From Clostridia bacterium (GTDB taxonomy: Bacteria > Bacillota > Clostridia > Oscillospirales > Acutalibacteraceae): a DNA stretch of 64,000 nucleotides. The position numbers were made by a program, and so were the translations under genes. Shown here in pieces: positions 9,195 to 17,919 of the stretch. The stretch covers positions 7,215 through 71,214 of the forward strand of contig CAAGJN010000012.1 of the NCBI GenBank assembly GCA_900770255.1, written 5' to 3'. The notes under the pieces were generated by a model. The model saw nothing but the letters and a program-made list of their open reading frames with translations, searched no databases and had not been told where the DNA came from. Positions within the stretch are counted from its first letter, which is position 1. Each line of letters begins with the position of its first letter.

Positions 9195-9904
9195 TTCGCC
9201 ACCTCGATCGCCTCTGCGAGGTCTATATCCCCGGTATAGTAAGCCTTGCCGATTATCGCGCCGTAGAGCCCCATGCCGTGCAGCGCCCTTACATCGCCGA
9301 TACTCGAAACGCCGCCGGAGGCTGTAATCCCGAGGGAATATTTTTCAGAAAGCTCCCGGTAAAGCTCAAGGTTCGTGCCGCGCATTGCGCCGTCCCGTGA
9401 GATATCGGTGCAGATGACGTTCCCGACGCCTATCGACTGCATCCTCGAGAGAAACTCGTCGAGCGTGACGTCTGCCGTCTCGAGCCAGCCTTTTACGGCT
9501 ATTTTGCCGTCTCTCACGTCTGCGCCGACGGCTATTTTTTCGCCGTATTTCCGAACGGCTGAAAGCAGAAATTCTTCGTCGTTTACCGCCGCGGTGCCGA
9601 GGATGACACGGCCGACGCCGGCGGAGAAATACTTTTCGACCGTCTCCATGCTGCGTATGCCGCCGCCGATCTCGACAAACAGAGAGGTGCATGACGCTAC
9701 CTCTGCCACAACCGAGAGGTTCGGTGTTGTGCCGTCCTTTGCGCCCTCGAGATCCACCATATGGATGTGCGTCGCACCGCACTTTTCAAAATCGCGCGCG
9801 ACTGAAACGGGCGAGGAGCTGTAAACGGTCATATTTTTATAGTCGCCCTTGTAGAGGCGCACGGCCTTTTTGTCATAGAGGTCTATTGCCGGAAAGATTA
9901 TCAT
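9191..9904 (-). CDS. hisA: ProFAR isomerase
   Basis: Isomerises ProFAR to PRFAR, step 4 of histidine synthesis. The 237-residue beta/alpha barrel starts IFPAIDLYDKKAVRLYKGDY with the catalytic Asp near residue 8. A second catalytic Asp lies in CTDISRDGAMRGTN and phosphate-binding glycines in EIGGGIR and ASGGVSS. The frame stays open further upstream into hisH, but the ATG at 9904 has AGGAGG ahead and sits 2 bp after the hisH stop. Confidence 0.96.
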   Translation of the reverse strand: MIIFPAIDLYDKKAVRLYKGDYKNMTVYSSSPVSVARDFEKCGATHIHMVDLEGAKDGTTPNLSVVAEVASCTSLFVEIGGGIRSMETVEKYFSAGVGRVILGTAAVNDEEFLLSAVRKYGEKIAVGADVRDGKIAVKGWLETADVTLDEFLSRMQSIGVGNVICTDISRDGAMRGTNLELYRELSEKYSLGITASGGVSSIGDVRALHGMGLYGAIIGKAYYTGDIDLAEAIEVAK

Positions 9905-9906
9905 CG

Positions 9907-10521
9907 TCAGGCCTCCTTTTCGCAGAATGCGCGCAGGATGTTGAGCCCGACGTTTCCACTCTTTTCTGGGTGAAACTGACAGCCCATGACGTTGTCCTTC
10001 TGCACGGCCGCAGTCAGCTCGATGCCGTATTCGGCGGTGGCGATGACGCTGTCGTCGCAGTCTGCTGCATAGAACGAGTGGACAAAATAGACGCAATCAT
10101 CCTCTTCGATATATTTAAACAGCCTGCTCTCGCGCTTGAAGTGCAGAGCGTTCCAGCCTATGTGCGGGATTTTGAGTTCAGGCGGGATAGCGCCCTGCAT
10201 CGGCACAACGCTGCCGCCGAGCAGCCCCAGACCCTCATGCTCGCCGTATTCGAAGCTCCTCTGAAACAGAAGCTGCATGCCGAGGCATATGCCCATGATA
10301 TCCTTGCCTGCGCCCGCCTCGGATTTTACTATCCTGTCGAGTCCGCTGCCGCGAAGCTTCCGTGCGGCGTCCGCAAAAGCGCCGACTCCGGGAAGGATAA
10401 GTTTGTCGGCTTTTTTTATCTCGTCAACGTCGGAGGTTATGACAGCCTCGGCGCCGATGCTTTTTAATGATGAGCGCAGGGAAAAGAGATTCCCCACGCC
10501 GTAGTCGATTATTGCTATCAT
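9907..10521 (-). CDS. hisH: Imidazole glycerol phosphate synthase, glutamine amidotransferase subunit
   Basis: Class I glutaminase that supplies ammonia to HisF. The 204-residue product contains the nucleophile elbow MGICLGMQLLF (Cys near 80), the oxyanion-loop region PGVGAFADA, and the catalytic His and Glu in QFHPEKSG near the C-terminus. Its ATG overlaps the hisB stop by one base (TGATG), typical of tight coupling in this operon. Confidence 0.96.
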   Translation of the reverse strand: MIAIIDYGVGNLFSLRSSLKSIGAEAVITSDVDEIKKADKLILPGVGAFADAARKLRGSGLDRIVKSEAGAGKDIMGICLGMQLLFQRSFEYGEHEGLGLLGGSVVPMQGAIPPELKIPHIGWNALHFKRESRLFKYIEEDDCVYFVHSFYAADCDDSVIATAEYGIELTAAVQKDNVMGCQFHPEKSGNVGLNILRAFCEKEA

Positions 10522-11108
10522 CAGAGAACTCCCTTTGTTGAAGGCACCTCGTCGGCGAAGGCCGGGTCTATTGCAGCAGCCGTTTTGAGGCTGCGTGCAG
10601 CCGACTTGAACGCGCCTTCTATGATGTGGTGCGAGTTATATCCCGCAAGCTGCCTTATGTGCAGCGTGACGCCCGCTTCGCGCGCGAAGGCAGTCCAGAA
10701 CTCCTCACACAGCTCCGTGTCAAAATCGCCGACCTTCTGAGTCGGGATATCAAGGGCGAAGAAGCATCCGCCGCGGCCTGAGATGTCAACGGCGGTGAGG
10801 ATCAGCGACTCGTCCATCGGCAGCAGAGTATCGCCGTAGCGGACGATACCTTTTTTGTCGCCGAGTGACCGCCTGAACGCCTGACCGAGCGCGATGCCGA
10901 TATCCTCGACTGTGTGGTGATAGTCGACCTGGGTGTCGCCCTTGCAGAAAACCGTCAGGTCAAAGCGGCCGTGGCGCGCAAACAGCGTCAGCATGTGGTC
11001 GAGAAAGCCGCAGCCGGTGTTTATTTCGGAGCTGCCCTTTCCGTCGAGTGAGAGGGAGAGCGTTATGTCTGTCTCCGCAGTCTTTCTTGATATTTCAGCA
11101 CTTCTCAT
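10521..11108 (-). CDS. hisB: Imidazoleglycerol-phosphate dehydratase
   Basis: Dehydrates imidazole glycerol phosphate to imidazole acetol phosphate. The 195-residue product is the single-domain form, without the histidinol-phosphatase domain of enterobacterial HisB. Manganese ligands are recognisable in TGCGFLDHML, DYHHTVEDIGIALGQAF and GYNSHHIIEGAFK. GGAGGCGTGACTG precedes the ATG, with a 3-bp gap after hisC. No histidinol-phosphate phosphatase is seen in the window, so that step must be encoded elsewhere. Confidence 0.96.
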   Translation of the reverse strand: MRSAEISRKTAETDITLSLSLDGKGSSEINTGCGFLDHMLTLFARHGRFDLTVFCKGDTQVDYHHTVEDIGIALGQAFRRSLGDKKGIVRYGDTLLPMDESLILTAVDISGRGGCFFALDIPTQKVGDFDTELCEEFWTAFAREAGVTLHIRQLAGYNSHHIIEGAFKSAARSLKTAAAIDPAFADEVPSTKGVL

Positions 11109-11111
11109 CAG

Positions 11112-12170
11112 TCACGCCTCCATTATTTCTTTGATTTTTTCAATCAGTATTTCCATCTGTTCCGCTGTGCCTATAGTGATGCGATTATAGTCGGCGATGC
11201 GCTCTGTGTCAAAGTGGCGCACGAGCACGCCGCGCTTTTTGAGCTCAAGATAGAGCTCTCTGCCGTCTATCCGGTCGGACTTTGCAAAAACAAAGTTTGC
11301 TTTTGAGTCGAGCACATAAAAACCGAGCGCGCGTAGCGCCGCTGATGTTCTTTCCCGGTTCTCAGTTATCGTGCGGCAATTTGCCATGTAGTAGTCGTTA
11401 TCCTCAAGCGCCGCGGCGCCCGCGGCCGCGGTCAAGCGGTTTATGTTGTAGGGGTTCGTCGAATATTTTATCGTGTTCAGGTCGGCGATCAGCTTCTCGT
11501 TGCCTATTCCGAAGCCCAGCCGTGCCCCCGCCATCGAGCGGGATTTTGAAAATGTGCCGGTGACGAGCAGATTGTCGTAGCTGTCTATAAGCTTTACTGC
11601 GCTCTCGCCGCCGAAATCGATATAAGCCTCGTCTACAATGACGATATTGCCGGGGTTGCTTTTAACGATGCGCTCGATATCGCAAAGCGGCAAAAGAAGT
11701 CCTGTCGGTGCGTTGGGGTTTGCAATGACTATGGTTTTGCCGATCCCCGTATAGTCGTCTGGACAGATAGAAAAGTCGTCTCTCAGCGGTATCTCGACGT
11801 AGGGAATGTGGTTGAACTGCGCGAACACGGGATAGAAGCCGTAGGTTATGTCCGCAAAGGCGAGCGGGCTCTTTTCATCCGCAAACGCCGCAAAGGCGAA
11901 GTTAAGCACCTCGTCAGATCCGTTGGTCATGATGATCTGCGAGGGCTTGACGCCGAATACCTCGGCGGCCTTGCGGCAAAGCGCCGTGCACTCAGGGTCT
12001 GAATAGAGCTGCAGCTTTGAACACTCGCCGGCGACCGCGGACATTACATTTTCGCTCGGCGGGAACGGGGATTCGTTCGTGTTGAGCTTTATATACTGCA
12101 TGTTGAGTGGCTGCTCGCCCGGGGTGTAGGGCTCGAGCGCCGCATATTTGCTGCTTAAAAATCGGCTCAT
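11112..12170 (-). CDS. hisC: Histidinol-phosphate aminotransferase
   Basis: PLP enzyme that transfers the amino group of glutamate to imidazole acetol phosphate. The 352-residue fold type I protein carries INTNESPFPPS-like substrate region (LNTNESPFPPSENV), IMTNGSDEVLN, the ANPNAPTG motif, VDEAYIDF with the PLP-ring Asp, and TFSKSRSMAGARLGF with the Schiff-base Lys. Length is normal. It overlaps the hisD stop by 4 bp. Confidence 0.95.
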   Translation of the reverse strand: MSRFLSSKYAALEPYTPGEQPLNMQYIKLNTNESPFPPSENVMSAVAGECSKLQLYSDPECTALCRKAAEVFGVKPSQIIMTNGSDEVLNFAFAAFADEKSPLAFADITYGFYPVFAQFNHIPYVEIPLRDDFSICPDDYTGIGKTIVIANPNAPTGLLLPLCDIERIVKSNPGNIVIVDEAYIDFGGESAVKLIDSYDNLLVTGTFSKSRSMAGARLGFGIGNEKLIADLNTIKYSTNPYNINRLTAAAGAAALEDNDYYMANCRTITENRERTSAALRALGFYVLDSKANFVFAKSDRIDGRELYLELKKRGVLVRHFDTERIADYNRITIGTAEQMEILIEKIKEIMEA

Positions 12171-13450
12171 TTCTTTTCTTCGAAACGCACGGCCGCACTT
12201 TTCGCGTGTGCGTCAAGACCCTCCTTGTGTGCGAAATATGCCACCTTGCCGGCGACTGCCTTGAGCGCGTCGGCGGTGTAGTAAGTGAACTGTGATCTCT
12301 TGACGAAATCGTCTACCGAGAGCGGGGAGGAAAACCGCGCGGTGCCGCTCGTCGGCAGAGTGTGGTTCGGACCCGCAAAGTAGTCGCCGAGAGCCTCGGG
12401 GCAGTATTTGCCCATGAAGATCGAACCCGCATGCTTTATCCTGTCGAGGTAGTCAAACGGGTTGTCAACGCACAGCTCAAGGTGCTCGGGAGCGATCTCG
12501 TTTGCTATGTCTATGGCGAGCATAAGGTCGTCTGCGGCGACAATTATTTTGCCGTTGTTGTCTATGGAGGCGCGTGCGATCTCGGCGCGAGGAAGCAGCG
12601 GAATCTGCCGCTCAAGCTCCGCGCTGACCTTTTCTGCAAAGTCCCTGCTGTCCGTCACAAGCACGGCGCTGGCCATCCTGTCGTGCTCCGCCTGCGAAAG
12701 CAGATCGGCCGCGACAAATTCGGGATTGCAGGTCGAGTCGGCGACGACGAGTATCTCGCTCGGCCCCGCGATCATGTCTATCGAAACCTTGCCGAAGACC
12801 TGCTTTTTTGCTTCGGCGACAAAGGCGTTGCCGGGGCCCACTATTTTATCGACCCTGGGGATGCTCTCGGTGCCGTAGGCGAGCGCCGCTATCGCCTGCG
12901 CGCCGCCGACCTTGAAGATCCTGTCGACGCCCGCTGCTTTGGCGGCTGCCAGAATGACGGGGTTTACCTTACCGTTCTTCCCGGGCGGGGTTACCATGAC
13001 GATCTCCCGGCAGCCCGCTATTTTTGCCGGTATACTGTCCATGAGCACCGTTGACGGATAAGCCGCCGTGCCGCCGGGGACGTAGAGGCCGACTTTTTCT
13101 ATCGGCATGACCTTCTGGCCGACGACTACTCCGTCTTTGTCGTTGATAATAAAGCTGCTGCGCACCTGTTTTTCGTGAAAGCTGCGGATGTTCTCCGCCG
13201 CCTCCTCAAGTATGCAGATAAACTCGGGCTCGACCGCGTTTATTGCCTCGTCAATTTCGGCGGACGTGACCTCGAGCGAGTCAAGCTCGGCTCCGTCGAA
13301 TTTCAGCGCGTAGCCGTACAGCGCGCTGTCGCCGTTTCTAATGACGTTTGCGATTATATCCGCGACCACGCCCTCGACATTCTGCGAGATATTCTCGCGG
13401 GCAAAAATTTCGCTGTTCGGCACTTCGCCGTAGTTATATATCTTTATCAT
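12167..13450 (-). CDS. hisD: Histidinol dehydrogenase
   Basis: Zinc- and NAD-dependent enzyme that oxidises histidinol to histidine in two steps, the end of the pathway. The 427-residue product contains VPGGTAAYPSTVLM, DKIVGPGNAFVAEAK, the DMIAGPSEILVVAD signature, the LLSQAEHD segment and AGPNHTLPTSGTARF with catalytic histidines. Its ATG overlaps the hisG stop by 4 bp. Confidence 0.97.
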   Translation of the reverse strand: MIKIYNYGEVPNSEIFARENISQNVEGVVADIIANVIRNGDSALYGYALKFDGAELDSLEVTSAEIDEAINAVEPEFICILEEAAENIRSFHEKQVRSSFIINDKDGVVVGQKVMPIEKVGLYVPGGTAAYPSTVLMDSIPAKIAGCREIVMVTPPGKNGKVNPVILAAAKAAGVDRIFKVGGAQAIAALAYGTESIPRVDKIVGPGNAFVAEAKKQVFGKVSIDMIAGPSEILVVADSTCNPEFVAADLLSQAEHDRMASAVLVTDSRDFAEKVSAELERQIPLLPRAEIARASIDNNGKIIVAADDLMLAIDIANEIAPEHLELCVDNPFDYLDRIKHAGSIFMGKYCPEALGDYFAGPNHTLPTSGTARFSSPLSVDDFVKRSQFTYYTADALKAVAGKVAYFAHKEGLDAHAKSAAVRFEEKK

Positions 13451-14073
13451 TTCAAGTCCACCTGCCTGCTCATATTTTTGACTATTTCTTCTATTTGCCC
13501 ACCCTTAAACTTAAAGCTTGCCTTATTCGAGATGAGCCTCGCGCTGATGGGCAGGATAGTTGCCTTGACCTCGAGGTTGTTTTCTTTGAGCGTCGTGCCC
13601 GTTTCTACAATATCGACTATCACGTCGGAGAGTCCGAGTATCGGCGCTATCTCGATCGAGCCGTTGAGCTTGATGATGTCTATGTCGCGCCCGAGCCCCG
13701 CATAGTAGTTTGCGGCGATATTTGTAAACTTTGTCGCCACGCGCAGCGTCTTTTCGCCGTCGTCGTAGAAGTCCTTCGGCCCTGCGACCGCCATGCGGCA
13801 TTTGCCCAGGTCAAGATCGAGCAGCTCGTAGATGTCCGGTTCATATTCGAGAAGTATATCTTTTCCCGCTACGCCGATATCCGCTGCGCCGCGCTCGACA
13901 TATATCGAGACGTCAGAGGGTTTGACCCAGAAATAGCGTACGCCCTTCTCCTTGTTTTCAAATATCAGCTTGCGGTTTGTCTCCTTTATTGACGGGCACG
14001 GGAAGCCTGCGGCCTCGAACATAGCGTAGACCTTTTCACCGAGCCTGCCCTTCGGCAGAGCTATATTCAGCAT
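13447..14073 (-). CDS. hisG: ATP phosphoribosyltransferase, short form
   Basis: Condenses ATP and PRPP, the first and committed step of histidine synthesis. At 208 residues it is the short (HisG-S) form, which lacks the C-terminal regulatory domain and needs HisZ for activity and feedback inhibition by histidine. The N-terminus ALPKGRLGEKVYAMF and the PRPP loop region DIVETGTTLKENNL are typical. hisZ lies directly upstream with a 7-bp overlap, which supports the two-subunit arrangement. Confidence 0.97.
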   Translation of the reverse strand: MLNIALPKGRLGEKVYAMFEAAGFPCPSIKETNRKLIFENKEKGVRYFWVKPSDVSIYVERGAADIGVAGKDILLEYEPDIYELLDLDLGKCRMAVAGPKDFYDDGEKTLRVATKFTNIAANYYAGLGRDIDIIKLNGSIEIAPILGLSDVIVDIVETGTTLKENNLEVKATILPISARLISNKASFKFKGGQIEEIVKNMSRQVDLK

Positions 14074-15164
14074 GACGCGCCCTCCTTACGAAGATCGATA
14101 AGTTCTTTGTATCTGAGTTTTTCCGGCACGCCCTTCTGAGCGCTGACGGTGAGCCCCGACGATATGAGCTCATTGATTTTTTTGCATAGGGCGTCCGTGT
14201 CCGTGCCGGCGCCGTATATCAGCAGCACATCAACTCCGGAGCCCGAATTTGATCCGCTCAGTTGCTCGAGCATATCGAGATACAGCGCAAAGCCGATCGC
14301 GCCGGAGCGGCGCTCCATCTTCTCCATAAGCTTGTCGTACTGGCCGCCTGCGAGCACGCCGCCGCAGACGCCGTCGAGAAAGCCCTTGAACACGAATCCG
14401 TTATAATAATTCATGTCGTTGATAACGGAGAAGTCAAAGATTATCTTATCCGAGAGCGGGGACGAGTCGAGCAGCTTTGACAGCGCCTCAAGCTCGCCGA
14501 GTTCCTCTGCCGGGTATGTGTTTTTTAGCTTTTCTATGACCTCGCCGCGCTTGCCGTAGGTAGAAACGAAGGTCGATAACATATCTGCGCCCTGCTCGCT
14601 TACCCTGTACTGATCGCAGAGACGGCGGAGATCATGTGCGTTTTTCTCAGATATACAACGCAGCGCCTGCGCCCCGAAAGCTTCGTCGGGGCAGACGGAG
14701 TCGAGTGCGCGGGAGAGCAGGCCGAGGTGCGATATCTCAAGAACGAACGAGTCGGATATCAGCGACAGGCTCTGCGCGGCGAGCGAGATGACCTCGTATA
14801 TGTCATAGAGATCGATGTCCCCGATGCACTCGAGCCCGGCCTGCATGATCTCCTTGTACTGGTGAGTGCTCTCGGACACGCGGTAGACGTTCTCGTTATA
14901 ATAGACCTTCTGTTTGCAGCCGGGAGCATCTTCGCCGCCCTTGATTATCGACAACGTGACGTCGGGCTTCAACGCAAGCAGCTTGCCGTTTGTGTCGTTG
15001 AAGGTGATTATGCGGTCGCTGATGAGAAAATCCTTGTTTCGCATATAGAGCTCATATTCCTCGAATTTGCTCATCTTGTACGGAAGATAGCCGTATTTCC
15101 TGTAGAGTGAGCGCAGGGCAAAGACCGCCTTCTCCTCGCTCTTCAAAAGCTTTTCGTCTATCAT
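14067..15164 (-). CDS. hisZ: ATP phosphoribosyltransferase regulatory subunit
   Basis: Paralogue of histidyl-tRNA synthetase that forms a complex with short HisG, activates it and carries the histidine feedback site. The 365-residue product has class II synthetase-like motifs (RIITFNDTNGKLLALKPDVT as motif 2 region; VFKGFLDGVCGGVLAGGQYD as motif 3-like) but lacks an anticodon-binding domain. The ATG overlaps the YerC-like gene's stop by 4 bp and AAAGGAGAAG lies upstream. A true hisS would be longer (about 420 residues). Confidence 0.94.
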   Translation of the reverse strand: MIDEKLLKSEEKAVFALRSLYRKYGYLPYKMSKFEEYELYMRNKDFLISDRIITFNDTNGKLLALKPDVTLSIIKGGEDAPGCKQKVYYNENVYRVSESTHQYKEIMQAGLECIGDIDLYDIYEVISLAAQSLSLISDSFVLEISHLGLLSRALDSVCPDEAFGAQALRCISEKNAHDLRRLCDQYRVSEQGADMLSTFVSTYGKRGEVIEKLKNTYPAEELGELEALSKLLDSSPLSDKIIFDFSVINDMNYYNGFVFKGFLDGVCGGVLAGGQYDKLMEKMERRSGAIGFALYLDMLEQLSGSNSGSGVDVLLIYGAGTDTDALCKKINELISSGLTVSAQKGVPEKLRYKELIDLRKEGASC

Positions 15165-15454
15165 TTTTCTTCTCCTTTAATCCTGTCAAGTACGGTACTG
15201 TAGCCGCCCGTGCCGTATTCGTAGCACTTGCCGACGCGGCTTATCGTCGCTGTGCTCGCGCCCGTCCGGCTGCTTATTGCGGAGTAGCTGACGCCCTCGT
15301 CGAGCAGCTTTGCCACCGAGAGGCGCTGCGAGATGGCGAGCACTTCCTTTATCGTGCAAACATCCTCGAGAAAAGCGTAGCACTCCTCTTTTGTTTCAAG
15401 CGATAACAGCGCTTCGCAGAGCGCGTCCGTGCTGTCATTATGCCAGTTGCTCAT
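15161..15454 (-). CDS. yerC: TrpR-like YerC/YecD family regulator, first gene of the his operon
   Basis: A 97-residue helical DNA-binding protein of the TrpR superfamily. The helix-turn-helix is AISQRLSVAKLLDEGVSYS followed by ISSRTGASTATISRVGKC, and the C-terminal YGTGGYSTVLDRI is characteristic of YerC/YecD. The ATG at 15454 (GGGATG upstream) is preferred to a TTG at 15472. It is the first gene after a consensus promoter and overlaps hisZ by 4 bp. TrpR-family proteins linked to histidine operons in Firmicutes have been proposed as histidine-responsive repressors (called HisR). Here, self-regulation of the operon is a sound inference, not shown. Confidence 0.9.
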   Translation of the reverse strand: MSNWHNDSTDALCEALLSLETKEECYAFLEDVCTIKEVLAISQRLSVAKLLDEGVSYSAISSRTGASTATISRVGKCYEYGTGGYSTVLDRIKGEEK

Positions 15455-15482
15455 ATAATCATCCCGTTTCAATGCTTTATCA

Positions 15483-15533
15483 TGCTAATATGGTGCTACA
15501 ATAAATTATATATTATCTTTTCTGCCGTGTCAA
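15483..15533 (-). promoter_or_regulatory. Consensus sigma-A promoter of the his operon with repeats at the start site
   Basis: On the minus strand TTGACA (15528-15533), a 17-bp spacer and TATAAT (15505-15510) match consensus exactly. Right at the expected start site (15483-15498) lies TAGCACCATATTAGCA. Together with a nearby TGCTT, the plus strand reads TGCTT, TGCTA, TGCTA at steps of 10 and 11 bp (15473, 15483, 15494). This is a candidate operator for the YerC-like protein. Confidence 0.8.
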
Positions 15534-15627
15534 TACCGGGAGAGCGGATGCTGCGAAAAAATCGGAAGGCTGAGGCGCGGATATTTTGGATATATTGCCA
15601 ATCTGATCAAGATTAAACTCATTGTTG

Positions 15628-15665
15628 CGCCCGTTTCAGGCAAACAGACGTCTGTCGGGCGTTTT
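15628..15665 (+). other. Terminator-like hairpin without an assignable gene
   Basis: CGCCCG (15628-15633) pairs with CGGGCG (15656-15661), followed by TTTT. The interior holds the perfect palindrome ACAGACGTCTGT (15644-15655). The T-run suits plus-strand transcription, but no plus-strand gene lies upstream, since argF and the his operon are both on the minus strand. Confidence 0.5.
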
Positions 15666-15688
15666 CCCATTGGGTGCCAAACGTGCTT

Positions 15689-15721
15689 AGAAAGCAAAAC
15701 TGAGCGGTTAATGCCGCTCAG
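15689..15721 (-). terminator. Terminator of the argC-J-B-D-F operon
   Basis: Stem CTGAGCGG (15700-15707) with CCGCTCAG (15714-15721) and loop TTAATG. On the minus strand it is followed by TTTTGCTTTCT, 8 bp after the argF stop. Confidence 0.85.
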
Positions 15722-15728
15722 CCTATGT

Positions 15729-16724
15729 TTATCTCTCGTCCGTCAGCGTTGCCGCCATGACGGCTTTTATTGTGTGCATGCGGTTTTCGGCCTCAGCGAA
15801 AACGACGGACTGAGAGCCCTCGAACACCTCGTCTGTGACCTCCATTGACTCTCTGCCGAATTTTTCGCCCATCTCCTTGCCGATCGTCGTTTTCATGTCG
15901 TGATAAGACGGCAGACAATGCATAAACACAGCGCTTTTCTCCGCCTTTGCCATGATAGCGGCGTTGACCTGATAGGGCGCGAGGTCGTTTATCCTCTGTT
16001 CCCAGACCTCGGTTGGCTCTCCCATCGATACCCATACGTCGGTGTAGATCACATCGGCGCCTCTGACGGCTTCGTCGGGATCCTCACAGAAGCGCAGCTG
16101 TGCACCTGTTTCGGCGGCTATCGCCTCGCAGGTTTTTATCAGCTCTGCGCCGGGGAAATATTTCTTCGGCGCGCAGGCGGTAAAGCTCATGCCCGTTTTT
16201 GCGCAGCCGACCATGAGCGAGTTGCCCATGTTGAAGCGGGCGTCGCCCATATAGACGAAGTTTATGCCACCGAGCCGACCGAACTGCTCCTTGACGGTCA
16301 GAAAATCCGCGAGTATCTGAGTCGGGTGGAACTCGTTGGTCAGACCGTTCCATACGGGGACAGAGGAGTACTCGGCGAGCTCCTCGACTATCGACTGGCC
16401 GAAGCCTCGGTATTCTATGCCGTCATATATGCCCGAGAGCACGCGCGCTGTGTCGGCGATACTCTCCTTTTTGCCGATCTGCGAGCCCGAGGGGTCGAGA
16501 TAGGTTGAGCCCATTCCGAGATCCCTTGCCGCGACCTCAAAGCTGCAGCGGGTTCTCGTGCTGGTCTTTTCAAAGATCAGCGCGACATTTTTGCCCTCGC
16601 AGAGCCTGTGAGGGATGCCTGCCTTCTTTTTTGCCTTGAGCTCGGCGGCGAAATCTATGAGATACTCTATCTCAGCGGGAGTAAAATCCAAAAGCTTTAA
16701 AAAATCTCTTCCCTTGAAAGTCAT
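15729..16724 (-). CDS. argF: Ornithine carbamoyltransferase
   Basis: Carbamoylates ornithine to citrulline, step 6 of arginine synthesis. The 331-residue product contains the carbamoyl-phosphate motif STRTRCSF, the [16 protein letters not shown] segment, [10 protein letters not shown] and the catalytic [10 protein letters not shown], where the ornithine-specific HCLP distinguishes it from PyrB. Its ATG overlaps the argD stop by 4 bp. It is the last gene of the arg operon. A catabolic role (arcB) is unlikely because no arcA or arcC accompanies it. Confidence 0.96.
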   Translation of the reverse strand: MTFKGRDFLKLLDFTPAEIEYLIDFAAELKAKKKAGIPHRLCEGKNVALIFEKTSTRTRCSFEVAARDLGMGSTYLDPSGSQIGKKESIADTARVLSGIYDGIEYRGFGQSIVEELAEYSSVPVWNGLTNEFHPTQILADFLTVKEQFGRLGGINFVYMGDARFNMGNSLMVGCAKTGMSFTACAPKKYFPGAELIKTCEAIAAETGAQLRFCEDPDEAVRGADVIYTDVWVSMGEPTEVWEQRINDLAPYQVNAAIMAKAEKSAVFMHCLPSYHDMKTTIGKEMGEKFGRESMEVTDEVFEGSQSVVFAEAENRMHTIKAVMAATLTDER

Positions 16725-17902
16725 GATATGTCCTCCTTTTTTGCACAGACCTCTTTTATCACGTCTACCGCCTGCTCAAGCAGCTCCATAGGAATGTTGA
16801 GCGCGGGCAGCAGTCTCACCTTGTCCTTGGCCTTGATAACGAGCACGCCCTTTTCCATGCACTCGTTTATCACGTCGGAAGCGCTGCGCTGAGTGCTGAT
16901 GCCCAGCATGAGCCCGAGTCCGCTGACCTCTTTGATGCCCGAGGCTGAGCTGAGCTGAGAGATTATATATTCGGAACGCTCCCTTACTCCCGCGAGCGTT
17001 TTTTCGTCGATGCGCTCAAGGATGCTCAGAGCGCCCGCGCAGCAGACGGGATTTCCGCCGAAGGTTGAGCCGTGCGAGCCGGGGGTCAGCACGCCCTTGA
17101 CCTTGTCTCCGAGCAGGGTTGCGCCCAGAGGCAGACCGCCCGCGAGTCCCTTGGCAGTCGAGACGATGTCGGGCATGATGCCGTAGTTCATGTAGCCGTA
17201 GAGCTTGCCGCTCCTGCCGTTGCCGATCTGCACCTCATCGCAGATGAGCAGCACGTCGCGCTCGTTGCAGATGCGCTCGAGCGATTGCAGATATTCCTTG
17301 TCGAGCGCAATAACTCCGCCTTCGCCCTGCACGACCTCGAGCATCACCGCGGCGCATCGGTTTTCAAACAGCATCTTTTCGAGCTTTTCGATGTTGTTGG
17401 GCTCGACGTAGATAAAGCCGTCGGTCAGTGGCAGGAAGTCCTTGTGAAAAACGTCCTGTCCCGTTGCGGCAAGAGTGGTTATGGTTCTGCCGTGAAAGCT
17501 GTTTTTGAGCGTCACGATGTTGAAGCAGTCTGCGCCGTGCTTTTCGCGGGCGTATTTGCGCGCGACCTTTATTGCACATTCATTGGCCTCCGCGCCCGAG
17601 TTTGAGAAGAAAACCTTCTTCATGCCGGTTCTCCTGCAAAGCTGCTCGGCCAGGCGGACGCAGGGCTCAGTGTAATATAGATTCGACATGTGCTGCAATG
17701 TGCCGGCCTGCTCGGTGATCGCCTTTACCCACTCGTCGTCGGCTATGCCGAAGGTGTTGACCGCTATACCAGAGGAGAGGTCGATGTATTTTTTGCCCGT
17801 CTTGTCCCAGACTACTGAGCCCTTGCCGCCTTCGATGATCAGCGGGAAGCGCGCGTATGTGTCGGCGATATACGCACTGCCCTTTTGCTGTAATATATCC
17901 AT
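16721..17902 (-). CDS. argD: Acetylornithine aminotransferase
   Basis: PLP enzyme that transaminates N-acetylglutamate semialdehyde to N-acetylornithine; family members often also act in lysine synthesis. The 393-residue fold type I protein shows [16 protein letters not shown], the NSFHGRT segment, [28 protein letters not shown] with the Schiff-base Lys, and [15 protein letters not shown]. The ATG at 17902 is chosen because AAAGGAG lies upstream; the earlier GTG at 17923 overlaps that ribosome binding site. It follows argB by 17 bp. Confidence 0.95.
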   Translation of the reverse strand: MDILQQKGSAYIADTYARFPLIIEGGKGSVVWDKTGKKYIDLSSGIAVNTFGIADDEWVKAITEQAGTLQHMSNLYYTEPCVRLAEQLCRRTGMKKVFFSNSGAEANECAIKVARKYAREKHGADCFNIVTLKNSFHGRTITTLAATGQDVFHKDFLPLTDGFIYVEPNNIEKLEKMLFENRCAAVMLEVVQGEGGVIALDKEYLQSLERICNERDVLLICDEVQIGNGRSGKLYGYMNYGIMPDIVSTAKGLAGGLPLGATLLGDKVKGVLTPGSHGSTFGGNPVCCAGALSILERIDEKTLAGVRERSEYIISQLSSASGIKEVSGLGLMLGISTQRSASDVINECMEKGVLVIKAKDKVRLLPALNIPMELLEQAVDVIKEVCAKKEDIS

Positions 17903-17919
17903 TGAATTTGCAACTCCTT

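Noticed and set aside
10521..15164. Histidinol-phosphate phosphatase hidden in the his operon
   Set aside because: HisB is the single-domain dehydratase and no PHP or HAD phosphatase lies in the operon. The HAD protein at 31650-32300 resembles phosphoglycolate phosphatases and is unlinked.
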